64,000 nucleotides of DNA from Lineus longissimus (taxonomy: Eukaryota; Nemertea; Pilidiophora; Heteronemertea; Lineidae), in NCBI RefSeq assembly GCF_910592395.1, contig NC_088322.1, positions 870,001 through 934,000 on the forward strand, in the 5' to 3' direction. The translations under genes and the position numbers were made by a program. Shown piece by piece: positions 11,519-22,517 of the stretch; positions within the stretch are counted from its first letter, which is position 1, and the number at the start of each line of letters is the position of its first letter. The notes under the pieces were generated by a model, which saw nothing but the letters and a program-made list of their open reading frames with translations, did not search any database and was not told the origin of the DNA.

Positions 11519-13138
11519 TGGATACAAAAGAGAACAGTGCAACCTGGATGATATTCAAGCTTTCACAGCAGCTGCCGATGAAATTAGGGAAGAGGTCAGA
11601 AAGACTTCGAAGAAATACGCACAGAAGATGGTTAACAAAAAGCTAGGCAAATCACCTCCAAGTGTATACGCAGTTGGGGATAAAGTGTTGGTGCGGATTC
11701 AAGGTACAGAACAGCGGAAAAGTGGAAAGAAGGTGAAGGCACCAAAGGCAGTCGAGGGGGTCGTTACAAAGGCTCGGAAACAAAAGTGTTGGTGCGGATT
11801 CAAGGTACAGAACAGCGGAAAAGTGGAAAGAAGGTGAAGGCACCAAAGGCAGTCGAGGGGGTCGTTACAAAGGCTCGGAAACAAAAGTACTGTTACAGGG
11901 TAAAATACATCTTAGATGATACCGAAAATGAAGGATGGTTTTCGGTGAGCGATATCACGTCTATGACGCGTAAAGAAGAAGCGAAACGCCGACCGAGAAC
12001 TGCAAAGACAACAGAGGAATATCTATTCGAGGAGTATTTAACGAATACAGCGTCTTTCTCATCTGTGGAGGCAATGTTGGAATTCATTGAACTCAACCAA
12101 GCAATTGAATGCTCAAGATTGGAACACCAGTCAAGAAATAGCATGCAAGAGCGATTCTTCGCAACCATCACCAACCATGGTCTCCAGGTTAGACGAAAAA
12201 TTGAAGGCGATGGGAACCGCATGTTCGCAACTCTCGTCGACCAGTTGGAACGCGTCGGCATAAACGATTTTAACCCGAGAACGCTGAGACTAAACATCGT
12301 AGAGTTTTTACGACGCAACCCAAGGATGTCAGATGGCACCGAATTATTCTCGTTTGTGAGTGGTGACAACAGTTGGGAGGAGTACCTGAGTCGAATGAGC
12401 CGCCAAGGTACATGGGGAGACCACTTAGTTCTGCGCGCTGCTTCAGAGATGTTGAAAATGCAAATTGTGGTAATTTCGAGCGTATCTGATCGTCCTGTTA
12501 CCATCCACCCTTCTGCTGAAACCACTCAGTGCCCAAGACTCCTACTAGGACACCCCTTTGAACTACATTACACGAGCCTTGAAGAAGCCCAGCATCAGGC
12601 AGAAAGTCCCAGTATCGGTGCTGCACACTTGGACCCAAATGATGCATTTACAAACGAAAGTGTTCTTGAGAGTACCGAGAATACCTCAGATGATGTGCGT
12701 GGTTCCGTAGACTTGCAGTCCCAAACAGTGTCGATGGGAAAACCCCATGACCCATCAGATACTTTACCTCTGGATGCTGAATGGCCTTTGGATGATGATG
12801 AAATAAGACAGGCTGTAAGAGCGGAAAGGGGTGAAAATTTAACGGAATGGGATGCTGTCCCAGAAAATCACTGGCTCTTTGGCATAACGAATGCGAGCGT
12901 GCTGTGGGCCAGAGATGCACAGACGAGAGGAATCACACTGGAAAAGGTGAATGGGCATTACGTTTTGAATGAAGAACTGATGGACGATTTTGACGCATTC
13001 CAGGGGAAAATGACAGCAGAGGATTCTCGAAAACGCTTCAAAGACAAGCTTCTTAAAATTTGGCTTGCCAAATTTCGACCTTCAACAGCTTTTCCAGAAG
13101 ACGGTGATTTTTTTCCTAATGAACTCAACATCAGCTAG
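11519..13138 (+). pseudogene. OTU-domain 3' exon of the integrase gene
   Basis: Begins after a TTTTTCAG acceptor (11511-11518). It encodes a GPY-like segment (VGDKVLVRIQGT), a WFSVSDIT stretch and an OTU cysteine-protease fold: GDGNRMF, LRLNIVEFL, YLSRMSRQGTWGDH, GHPFELHYTSL. In active OTU proteases the first motif is GDGNCMF; here the nucleophile codon at 12218-12220 is CGC (Arg), so catalysis is not expected. A 101-bp tandem duplication (11682-11782 and 11783-11883) also throws the reading frame between its halves. Downstream of it 450 codons stay open to 13138, so decay is recent or the distal part still serves a use. The C-terminal 150 residues are unrecognised. Confidence 0.75.
11682..11883 (+). 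repeat. 101-bp tandem duplication inside coding sequence
   Basis: Two essentially identical 101-bp copies, starting with AAAGTGTTGGTGCGG at 11682 and again at 11783. Because 101 is not a multiple of three, the duplication separates the upstream and downstream reading frames of the integrase-OTU gene. Confidence 0.95.
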
Positions 13139-13496
13139 AGAATTTGATGAGTGGAAGTGCTCCTATCTGATATAGTTAATAACAACCGTAACATGTGTAG
13201 CTTCACTTTACTTTACCGTGAACAAAGGTCTAGTTTTGTTTAGTAAATAGTCAACTAAACATATACTTGAATATGACATGAACCATGATTATACACTTTA
13301 TGATAATTTGGATGAGAACATTTAATTTCGTTCAAAGGCTATCATTCCAGATATTTTTCTGAGAAAAATATATCGTAGTCAGTAATTGTACTATCTGTAT
13401 CTATTAGAAAATACATAGTAAGTGATCTTGATCTTAATGTTTTTATACTTGGTTTTCTTGCTTTTTAATGTATTTGTACAGATTCATTTTACGTCA
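13139..13496. other. 3' non-coding part of Ginger-like element
   Basis: AT-rich sequence after the OTU frame. Nothing further recognised. Confidence 0.4.
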
Positions 13497-13905
13497 GTCA
13501 AAGCACCAAAAGAGGCGAATTTTGCATTTCTAGACACTTTAGGCAATAGCTTTGTTCGAAAAAGACTAATAAGGGTCTAATTTGTTAGCCAACTCCTTGA
13601 GACACAAAAGGATGTCGTGTCTTTTTCACAAGCTAGCTTTCAAAATTAAAGTGCAATTAGACCTTAAAGGCCATATATCAAGGTTTGAAAACATGCTTGA
13701 TACTCATGAAATATGTTGAGGGTTAAAAAAACAAGATCCCAGACATTAAAAAAATTCTAATAATAAAGTCATTATTTAGTTATTTCAATTTTCAGTTTTA
13801 AACTATTTGAATTTAATTCCCACCACACACAACTTTAGATTAGTTCCACATGTGGCCGCTAGGGATTTTTTTATGACGTAGATCAGGTCAGTCAGAACAA
13901 AGCAA

Positions 13906-14058
13906 GATGGCTTCCGCATACAGTTCAGAGAGTGAGAGCAGTGAATTTGAGGATGTTTTGGTCGATACAGAAGGATATTTAAACGTTGAGCCGTACATGT
14001 TCGAGCCATTAATATCACTAGATCATAATGAGAGTGATCATTCGGACGAAAGTGATTA
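13906..14058 (+). CDS. Small acidic ORF of THAP element
   Basis: Fifty codons, rich in Ser, Glu and Asp, with the box EPYMFEP. From memory, similar acidic N-termini (PYxFEP) occur in the P2X7-like proteins of invertebrate transposons, so this may be a first exon. No downstream exon could be traced with confidence. Confidence 0.4.
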
Positions 14059-14453
14059 GAATTTGTGGTTAATCAATTTGCATGGCAGACCTGCCGATAT
14101 AGCAAAGAAGACATTGATAGACGGTTGCAGATGCATAACATGTATGATTTTTGAACAGACTAATGTTGCACAATATTGTTTCGCCTGGTCAGTGTTGTAT
14201 CGCCAGTTGTGTCATGTCGCTGAACTACTATTGAAAAGTGACGGTATTATGCACAATCATCTTGACGTGACGATATAATGCCGTGCAACGTTAGATAGGC
14301 CTAGATGTCAGATGACAATAATCTGTCATTGACAGTGGCTGTCACTGACACTGACCTGTGTCGCTGTCACCTTGCTATGGCTGGAACACAAGAAGACACT
14401 ATGCGGTATCACAGGCCCCAATAGGGCCTACACATTATGTATAACAACCGACC

Positions 14454-14759
14454 TCAGCAGCCTCGGGCATTAAATGCAATTGACATGGTTGGAACAGCTG
14501 TTTTTAACAAGTGGCATTTAATATTCAGTTGGATGCAGATATCCGGCTTCATGTGATAATCCGTATCGATAAAGTGATCACTGCAAAGTTTGGCCGAAGG
14601 CCCAGGCTTCCAACACTCCAAACGTTTGCACTTCCGAATCCACAGCTTCCTCCTCTCTCGTTCAACTGGCTTTGGAAATTCATGAAAATGGGTCCCATCC
14701 GTCATTCGATTGTTCTTTGTGCTATCCTTGACACAATTCGGAGCCACACAATACACCAT
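14454..14759 (-). CDS. THAP-domain exon
   Basis: 101 codons starting MVYCVAPNC. It shows the THAP signature in order: Cys pair (C4, C9), FHEFPKP, R-K-L-W, a Trp-centred WKPG stretch, and LCSDHF supplying the third Cys and the His, followed by a proline. THAP domains are zinc-dependent DNA-binding modules in transposases. The C-terminus leaves the domain without a recognisable catalytic region, so this is one exon or a truncated gene. Confidence 0.75.
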   Translation of the reverse strand: MVYCVAPNCVKDSTKNNRMTDGTHFHEFPKPVERERRKLWIRKCKRLECWKPGPSAKLCSDHFIDTDYHMKPDICIQLNIKCHLLKTAVPTMSIAFNARGC

Positions 14760-15148
14760 AGTGAATGAAACACATTACTTCCAGGTGTGCATAATTAATT
14801 AAGGCCCTCCTGCTTTTATGATTGCATGACATGTACAGATAACCTGATCTACATCACAACTTTTGCTGAACCCGCCGCCTGGCTCTAACAAGCCAGTTGC
14901 TAGCCTGATTAGGTAATCAAGTTGTCAAACACATAATTGGCTATATCTTCAAAATGGACGGAGCTAATTGCATTTGGTTTTCTGTATTGTATAAAGTGTT
15001 AGGTACACTTTTGTAATCGTCTTACAGCAGAAAATGGCAAAAAACCTTGATATATGGCCTTTAATTACTTATTTCTGTCCAAAGTTAGGCCTCTTTTTGT
15101 CTAAAAGGTTTAGAAATGCAAAACCTGCCTCATTTGGTAATATTAGTG

Positions 15149-15671
15149 GTGATGGGTGTCCCCACGACTCGATCATCTGACTAGTCACGGGTAGCTGGAC
15201 CTAAGATCTTTGGATCTCAATGCCAACTGTCAACTGAGATATCCTTCATCTACGATTGTTTTATCCTTACTAATATCTGTCACAATAACCTATGTCTAAA
15301 GATGATGAGCAAATGTCAATAGACATGAATAAGCAGGGACAAGTCCTGATGCAGGGCGGTCAAACAATCTTTGGAGGACACCATGTACTTTTTCTACACT
15401 CAAAAAATCAACATGAAAATCACACAGCCGACGTAGAGGCATGTCAAATGCCTGTGCCGTCATTTTACAACCCGCATTCATTAAACACCAAAATACCAAT
15501 GGCTACAATCAAATTGTTGCTCTTTTTGTGCCCAATATCTTCAGGATGTTCAGGAAGTCAGCTGAATGGACCATGGGAGATCTTTGCGTCCTTGCGGATA
15601 AGAAGACGAACGATCATCCTGCTTTACTTTAGGCGTTTTTAAATCATTCAGACTGATTGCAAACTCTCGTA
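15149..15671. other. Ginger-like element 3' region
   Basis: Between the nested THAP element and the right inverted repeat. A plus ORF at 15292-15642 is unrecognised and probably spurious. Confidence 0.35.
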
Positions 15672-15818
15672 TAGTTGGCATATTAGAGTTGGAACAAACC
15701 GTTCACCCGGTAGAGACATCTTGCGGCTAAATACTTATCTATCTCCATTGGAGTTGGAATATTTAAGTTGGAATCATGTCCATCAGAGTTGGCACCATTA
15801 TAGAGTTGGAGCGTAACA
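15672..15818 (-). repeat. Right terminal inverted repeat of Ginger-like element
   Basis: Mirror of 8886-9032. It ends CGTAACA, followed by the duplicated CCGGC. Confidence 0.8.
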
Positions 15819-16999
15819 CCGGCCACCTTCCTCATCCTAACCACTGCGACAAGTGGTGAGCTTTCAGGGGGTTTGTGCCGACGACTACAACAATTTGACG
15901 GGTGAATGTGGTGACGATAGTTTATCAACTGGCTGAAAGGGGTACTGTAGTTGGCATAACATTTTGTAATTAAGTTTCGTTAATTGGCACAAATAAAATT
16001 TAAAGTTGTCGTATATCCAGTTAGCTAGTGTAACCTGAGATTTTATAGTACAACGATTTTTGCATTTAATCGTTTTGTTTGTTGTTTATTCAATGCAGTC
16101 CATCTAAACCATGGGAAAATTGCAGTGTATTGCAAATTGCTTGGGGTATTCACACCTGAACGTCGAGCTAGGATCCCAAGCAGCCATAGCCAAATTTCAA
16201 CAGTACTATGGGGATCCTGACTATGCCACCCAGGCTATGTCTTGGACTGACATCAAGCTAAACGATGGACCAGCCTTGGACGCTTTTGCGATATTTCTCC
16301 GGTAGTGTCAATTCGCTGTTAATGAAATTGAAGTATCCCGACCATCTGATACGCTTGGTTCTAATGCTGCCAGATAGGTTACACTATAAATGGCGTACGA
16401 TTGTAGACACTGCTTGAGATCAGAATCGGTAGCCAAATTTAGCCAACTGGTGGAAACCAGAAAAGCCAACGACCGAGTGGGGTCATGCAAGAATAAATTA
16501 ATAAAACAATAAAATACACTAAGAATACAAGCCATCATCATCGACAAAGCCATCAAAAAGACCTGTTCCAAATCCGAGGATGCTTAATGCAAGATCGTCT
16601 GAGCCCCAGGGTTGCACCCTGTTAAACATGGCCTCATCAAGGCAAGCAACCGCACCATCGGGGGGAAACAACCGCATCCGCCCACGGTGCCTGCAGGAGG
16701 GGCACACTATCCCTAAATGCAAGAGAAGGGCGTAAAATAACGATGGCAGTGTGTCAGAGGCCTTTAACTCTGCTTCAATTGCATTCGGCTCTCGCATCAA
16801 GTAAGACCGTGTAGAACACCGTCACGTTGTTATGAAGAGGGGTGTGTGTGGTGCCGCCAACCATGCCTAGTTGTATCAGCCCACCAAAAAACAGGGTAAC
16901 CAGGACACCCCCGGAAAGCAAATCCAATGTTACGCTAGCAAGATGGTCGCAAGCTCCAGCCGTAACACTCAAGGTCCTGCTTCCAATCCTGCCGATATA

Positions 17000-18161
17000 C
17001 TGTCTTCTCCCACTTAACCGAGCGCCAGGAAAATGGCTCGAAAATGACTAAGTCCAGAAACATGGCAGTCTGTAGTTTTGTACCGGTGGGCTGCAAACAT
17101 TCAATATGACAGCCAATTATAGTGATCAATCGTTATATATATAACGCCTGGTCGCGGCCAGGGCCAGTAATCCTTGCAGTCAGGGTGATGATTATTGGAA
17201 GCTACGTACGTCTATTACAAGTCCGTGTAAATGGTTGACCAATCCAGAGTCTTTCAAATGAATTTATTTTATCTAATCGATTATGAAATCGTTTTCTTGT
17301 GGGCGAATTCTAATAAAGGGCACTTTCGTGTCAAATGTCATAATATTGTTGTCTGCCATCTTTCTTTGACCACGTTCTTTTGTTAAGATGCACGCAATTC
17401 GATTGATTTTATTGGTAGGCCTAGCAGGCTCCCTGATGATCATAACGTATGGAATGATGACGATGACGACGACGACGACGATGATGATCGAAAATCGGTC
17501 ACACCGATGATCAAGAACATTGTGAGCGGATCACCAGGCGGGAAGTGGTCAGGATGATCAGCCTCGGCTGGGAAAGGGTCACACTACAGACGATTATGAA
17601 CAGTTGGAGAGCCAGTGGCCTAGTTCCTGAGGACAATGACGAAGTCGGGGAGGGGGTAGAGATGGTAAATGGTGAGCTTGAGCAGTTTGTTGAGGGGATT
17701 GAGTTTTCGGAAGGGTAAGAGGATGATGATGCTATTGATGATGACGTGTAAACCCCATTTGGATAATAAAATTGATTGATAAATTGATAAGTAAATCTGT
17801 GATCTTATTTAATTTATTCGTTGACAGCAAGACTTCTTGATCGGGACATTCTGCAGACCTATGAAGCTGGCTTTATCATAGACCCCAGATTAGAAATATC
17901 TGGTCAACCAACACTATAGGCATAAAATGAGGACGCTAGTAGTATTGTATTCATTCATTCAGTACAGGACTACCCCATGTCAATGTTCATGTCTTTTATC
18001 CACTTACGTGGAAGGCATTGGCATTGTCCACGAAAAGGGAGTCAATTATCAGCTGTGGCTGTTCTTTCTAATGTTCGCCTGCCACCAGTAAAATCAGCCT
18101 ATTCATTCGGACTTAAGTCATTTTATGATTCAGCCGCGCTCGGTTAAGTGGGAGAAGACAG
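17000..18161 (+). mobile_element. Tigger/pogo-like element inserted at TA
   Basis: A 1,162-bp insertion. Its ends share a perfect inverted repeat of about 25 bp (starting CTGTCTTCTCCCACTTAACC) and are flanked by TA at 16998-16999 and 18162-18163. The TTAACCGAGC part resembles Tigger termini. It interrupts the BEL protease reading, which continues on the other side. It contains a decayed transposase C-terminus at 17520-17765 and (GAC/GAT)n tracts near 17455-17490. Confidence 0.75.
17520..17765 (+). pseudogene. pogo/Tigger transposase C-terminal remnant
   Basis: Plus-strand reading with MISLGWERVT, IMNSWRASGLVPEDND and an acidic tail. The W..VT..TI..SWR..GL pattern is the usual end of DDE_1 (Jerky/Tigger) transposases. 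No catalytic core remains. Confidence 0.55.
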
Positions 18162-18960
18162 TATGTGTGTGGCAATGGCCGATCGGTCCCAACGGTTGCT
18201 CTTTTAAACTCAGCGAGTCACTCACAATCATCCGCTCCTCTCTCCACCTCGAAGGAATTGAGTTTCAAGGGTAAAGCACGAGTCCTGACCATAGATACCG
18301 TTGAAGGTTCGGCAGTCAAAAGAAGCAGAACTTTGTCCTTAGACTCAAATTCCAGGACTTGTCCGTCGACACACCACTGCACCTCAATGGAGCTGTCTAT
18401 GGACTTGCCGTCGTTCCAATGCGGCACCCAATAGCTTGACCAGCTGGAGACATTGCCACAATCTCCACACCCCCCCCCCCCCCACATTATCAACCCCTCA
18501 GAAATCCACATCCTAATTGGTATGGACCAGTCAGAGGCGCACATGCAGCTTGAAATCCGAAGAGGCCTGGATAACCAACATGTAGCCGTCCTAACCTGCC
18601 TGGGTTTGACTCACATTGGGGGTAGAAAACAGCAACAAACCCCGCGTCAACAATTTGACAGCCGATGACGCAACGCTACACTAAATGATGGAGAAGTGTT
18701 GGATGACTGAGTCCTTTGGTGTAACCACAGCTTTCTTGCGTCAGAAGACAAGAAATCAGAGAAGATCTTACAAGATACCATATCGCTGGTAGATGGGCGG
18801 TATCAAGTGGGAATGTTGTGGAAGGATGCTGATTCTATCCTGCCGAATAACCTGCCCATGGCACAACGTCGTTACAACCACCTGCTGAATCGTTTCCAAA
18901 AAGACTCATAATTTGGTGAGCTGCATCAAGAGACTACGTCGATAAGGATCATGCATGTAA

Positions 18961-19568
18961 ACTGACTCCTGTTGAAGGGAAGACAACATCGAGGAGAACG
19001 TGATATCTCCCACATCATGGGGTTGTTAACACTCATAACCCTGGTAGTGAGAATGTATGACTATTGTGTGTGTTCGTGTGCCTTGGATGTGACGTGCTGG
19101 TAACATCACCATCTATTAGTATGAACAGTATTACGTAGCGCATGATCGCCTATGTTACGATTGAACATATCCGCATATTGCCGTCAGTAAATCTGACCAG
19201 CTAAACGCACCTCTGTCTTAACCTTCACCTTTGAAGTTGGGCTTTGCCCTCCATATTTTGCTTTTAAAATATTTTTTATTATTTTCTCTGGGTAAAGCTA
19301 AAGGGTTGAATTTAAGTGGATTCACAGCTGGGCACAAGGTACACATCGGTGGAACAAGTTTTGAAACAAAAGCAACTTTAGCACCTCTGAGAACAAATTA
19401 ATGTATGTCATTTTTGTCTTGTAAGAGAAAAATGCTCTACTTCTTAGTCATGGGAATAACGTATGCAAGCATGATCTGTTGTAACCTTTTTGAACTAAAA
19501 TTTACACTGTTTGAATTGTGTCAGGTGAACATGTGAGTGAAATTTGATAAAAAAATTTAATCTAAATA
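18961..19568. other. Intergenic, no feature seen
   Basis: No gene or repeat recognised between the BEL relic and the PolB relic. Confidence 0.4.
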
Positions 19569-19661
19569 ATGAGTGATAGAAATCAAAAGGTTAACTGTCC
19601 AACGTGTAATAAATACGTTTCTTACGGCAATATGGCAGCTCACAGGAAGGCGAAGGGGCAT

Positions 19662-20104
19662 GAGACAATACCACCAATGAATATTCATAGGTTGGAGGGT
19701 CGAGACCTGTCAATTAGACGCGAGTGTGCTTTTAACTCTCAAGTACATATTTGGAGTGGTATTGAACAAATATTTGCTGTGGCAAGTCTACAGATATAAA
19801 GAAATTATTTGATGAAAAAAATTTATTTTGAATTATGCTAATTCGGTAATAGGGGGCGTGTTTTGAGATTTTTCTGCTAGTTGGCTGAAAAGAGTTGAAA
19901 TATCAATGTCTGTCCAATTTGTCGTTTATCAAAAAATGTCCGTGGTCAACTAACAGTTTACTTTTCACCATTTACTTGCCCGGGTGTTCGGAATATCATA
20001 TCAGTATTTCAGATTCACAACCCCACGCAGTATTTGATGCGTCGCGGTCATACATTGACCATTGAACTGCTAAAAGGCTTAAAAATCAATGGTGGTCTTG
20101 CCTC
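19662..20104 (+). mobile_element. MITE-like element in PolB relic, 4-bp TSD GCAT
   Basis: A 443-bp insertion with termini GAGACAATACCACCA and TGGTGGTCTTGCCTC (inverted), flanked by GCAT at 19658-19661 and 20105-20108. It interrupts the PolB relic just after the zinc finger. It is the same family as 3447-3835. No coding potential. Confidence 0.8.
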
Positions 20105-20392
20105 GCATTTAAATAAATTAATGATACCTTCTATTCCATCGCTAATACCTGGTGTAGATAAGAAGCTTGAGGAGCTTGAGGAGCTTGAGGAGCTTGTTAG
20201 CATAAAGAAAATTGAAGGAATTGAAGAAGTGAAGGAGTTTGGTAATCCTGTGGTTTCCATTAGAGTGAATATTGATAGAGAAGCAAAACAGGTTTATGAA
20301 TACAGGGAGAAATTAGAGAGAGTCCTTTTTAAGCTCAATGATTACCACCATAAAATAAGCATATCAGTTTGCCCAGTTCAATCGACCTTTTG

Positions 20393-20475
20393 TCGCAGAG
20401 CAGAGCTTTAATCGGCCATCGGCTGTAGATCATAGCTTGAATCAGCTTTCAGCTGTAGAGCAGAGCTTTAACTGG
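20393..20475 (+). repeat. Three degenerate ~27-bp repeats in PolB relic
   Basis: The words AGAGCAGAGCTTTAA (20398, 20458) and a diverged middle copy (GATCATAGCTTGAA) recur about every 29-30 bp, with GGCTGTAG/AGCTGTAG between. The intact polymerase has no such block here. The repeat lies where the coding sequence is tolerant of insertion and resembles one half of the mini-hairpin family in the intact Polinton (GAGCAGAGCTC). Confidence 0.55.
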
Positions 20476-20930
20476 GAAGGTGATACAGTTACCCATCCAA
20501 TTCAATCTCCAATGGAAAGCATAATTTCAAGGAATCAGGCAATCTATGCAGTAACAAACCAGCTTAACTACATTGATACACAGATTGAGAAGAGGTACTT
20601 TGAAGGGTCTGGCTTGTCTTTTAACATAATAAAGTCCTGTGACTTGACAACTTACAAGGGGTGCAAAGGTGGTCATTACATTATATTACCTTTTAACACT
20701 AAAGCTGTAATAAATGTTATGTGAAATGAACAGGGAAATGATCAGAAGTGTTTGCTCTGGAGTCTACTGGCTGCTAGATATGACAAGGAACATAAAAAGA
20801 ACTTCAAGAACATGCGGAGCTTACTACTGAAATGCTGGAAAAGATGTATGCAAATGATATGAAGATCGAACCAAGCTCTCAGTTCGGAGTTCGAGTAAAG
20901 AACTTTCCTGTATGTATTTAAAAGGATATT

Positions 20931-21899
20931 CCTAACACATCCGTAGCACACTGTTTTATAAAAAATGCATCGCCCTGTCCCAAAAAAATCCGCTAGGTAT
21001 TTGTCATCTCTTTGCAGCGGGTTATTTTTATTGCTTGCGAATAGTAATCAACAGGCAAGTACATTCTTGATCCAAACACCACGCTCGAATGTAGAGAAAA
21101 TGTCGACCAGCGATGTTTTATCATCATGCATACTTTACGAAAGGAACGCATGGGTATTTTTTCGGGTTACCCTGTATGAACTGAACATGGACCGATTAAA
21201 TAACACTGATTGCATAAACCCAATCTCCAGACACGGTCTGGAACACTCGAGTAGTTTGAACGCCGCAATAGTAAGGCCTGGCGATTGGTCATCCACAGTG
21301 AATGAGTTTTGTGTACCTATTTCGGGGGCGGTACGTAGAATGCAAGCTTGAATATCTAGAAGGGGTGTTATTGAGAAGAAACGAGAGTATATTTTATCCT
21401 ATCAGTCTTTTTCCGTATTGACTGTGCATTTAAGATACCTATGGTCAGTTTCTGGGCAATTTGTTGAGCCCGAAATCTGATCCCGACCTCTCTTACCCCT
21501 ATGGGTTGGTTTGTGACGTTTAGGGAGAATAATCCTCTTAAATTTGCAATCCAACGTGGTAATCCATGGGTGATCGGTGGTGATCACAGTATTGCGTAAC
21601 TGGATAAGGCGGTCTCTGGTGTACACAATGTTCTGCATTGTTGGTTCTCCTGAATAAACACCCGAGTGTATGTCTTGTACAACCATGTACATACACATGA
21701 ACCAAAATGGCTATAGTCGCCAATGTAGCCAACCCAGAATGTTCACCATCAGAGTATTCCTTGAAGACCACATATGGGCACAGTGAAAATAGGTTCACAC
21801 GGGTCCATGCACATTCACAGGAAAATCCAGTCCAAATGCCTAGAACCACATGAAAAATGTGCTGATGTTCGGAGCTGATGTGAACGGCTGCTCCTCAGC
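20931..21899. other. No supported gene
   Basis: Holds an unrecognised plus open frame (20965-21351) and overlapping minus frames (21402-21849) without motifs. It could be deleted-over Polinton sequence, but I see no homology to the intact element. Confidence 0.4.
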
Positions 21900-22105
21900 G
21901 CCTGTTCACCTTTTACCTTTGTTTTCCTTTTCAGTAGTTAAATTACTTCTAGTATTGACATCAGTGTTGTAGCTTGCATTATCATCACGAAGTCTACTTA
22001 AAATATTAGTATCATAACTTTCGTCACTAGTATCATTTGGTCTAAAACTTCCAACCCCCCCCCCCCCCCATTTCAAACTCTTCTCCTCCCTCAGCCATAT
22101 TTATT
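21900..22105 (-). pseudogene. Relic N-terminus of Polinton coiled-coil membrane protein
   Basis: The minus strand starts MAEGGEEFEMG, like MAEGGENYEMD of the 549-aa gene at 49238-50887. It runs into a G/C homopolymer (22057-22071) that shifts the frame, and then an Asn/Asp/Ser-rich stretch. Start context is ATAAATATGG. Order and strand relative to the neighbouring 22.3-25.1 kb relic match the intact element's right end. Confidence 0.7.
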
Positions 22106-22517
22106 ATTTCTGCAATTATCTAATCAGAAATTATCTATTCAGAAATGATCTAATCAAAAAGTTATGTAATCATAAAAAGTAAATAATGCTCCAAGACTAC
22201 CAAGCAGTGTGTCATAATCCTGTTTAATAGTAACATGAGTAACAATATCCTTCTTAATAGGAAAATTAGTACTAGTACAAGTATCGTTTTGTCTATTTTC
22301 TCTCACATGGGGTCTTAAACGGAGGATCCTTAACTTTCTCAACATTAGTCTTAGCCTTTATTTTCTTAACACTAACTCCTTCCATTAGTGGTGGTGCTAC
22401 TATATTCTTTTTATTGACATCGTTAATACCTGGTTTAGCATTACTTGGAGCGATCAAGATGTTATTATTGTAGTTATCTATCTTACCTACATCTAGAACC
22501 ATGTCTGACCCTATGAT

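Larger units (their letters stand above)
13497..15148. mobile_element. THAP-type DNA transposon remnant
   Basis: Inverted termini: left about 13505 (ACCAAAAGAGGC, then TTTTGCATTTCTA) and right about 15138 reversed (ACCAAATGAGGC, then TTTTGCATTTCTA). The match extends inward to the shared word AAAGGCCATATATCAAGG. It carries a minus-strand THAP domain and a small acidic plus-strand ORF. Exact ends and TSD are not resolved. It lies wholly inside the Ginger-like element and is therefore younger. THAP domains occur in P, Kolobok and ISL2EU-type elements; I cannot choose between them. Confidence 0.65.
8886..15818 (+). mobile_element. Ginger-like DNA transposon with integrase and OTU gene
   Basis: A 6,933-bp element bounded by matching inverted repeats (left 8886 to about 9032, right about 15672-15818), each starting TGTTACGCTCCAACTC. 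The flanks carry a 5-bp direct repeat CCGGC at 8881-8885 and 15819-15823. The TGTNR-type terminus, and an internal gypsy-like integrase joined to an OTU domain, fit Ginger-type transposons, although that group usually makes 4-bp duplications. The gene on its plus strand is broken. A THAP-type element (about 13.5-15.15 kb) is nested inside its 3' part. The host site appears to lie within a BEL/Pao relic. Confidence 0.75.
16111..18960 (+). pseudogene. BEL/Pao retrotransposon relic (gag, zinc knuckle, protease, RT start)
   Basis: A decayed plus-strand polyprotein. 16111-16305 resembles BEL gag (AIAKFQQYYGDP, LDAFAIFL). Near 16675-16730 a zinc-knuckle-like run reads CLQEGH, then a Cys. 16930-16997 reads VTLKVLLPILPI and resumes after the Tigger insertion at 18164 with NGRSV and ALLNSAS, the aspartic protease region. 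18500-18630 has ILIGMDQSE, then AVLTCLGLTHIGG, the usual protease C-terminus. 18725-18900 has SEDKKSEKIL and GRYQVGMLWKD, typical of the pol segment before BEL reverse transcriptase. Frameshifts and stops are numerous, no LTRs were recognised, and the RT core is absent. Confidence 0.65.
19569..20930 (+). pseudogene. Relic of Polinton DNA polymerase B, N-terminal third
   Basis: Colinear with the N-terminus of the intact polymerase (minus, 45449-41766). It has a starting C2H2-like finger (CPTCNKYVSYGNMAAHR), then after an inserted element VSIRVNIDREAKQVYEYR, LNDYHHKISIS, THPIQSPMESIISRNQAIYA and RCKGGHY-like CKGGHY. It stops near 20930, well before the exonuclease and polymerase motifs. Breaks: the 443-bp element at 19662-20104, a frame change near 20370, a stop after KAVINV at about 20722 and later stops. 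Its ATG aligns with MTDKNQK of the intact gene and supports that start there. Orientation is opposite to the Polinton relic at 21.9-25.1 kb, so it is rearranged or independent. Confidence 0.85.

Noticed and set aside
11893-12525. 210-codon minus-strand ORF
   Set aside because: Antisense shadow of the OTU exon, which has clear homology on plus.
20965-21351. 128-codon ORF between Polinton relics
   Set aside because: No family resemblance and no match to any gene of the intact element.
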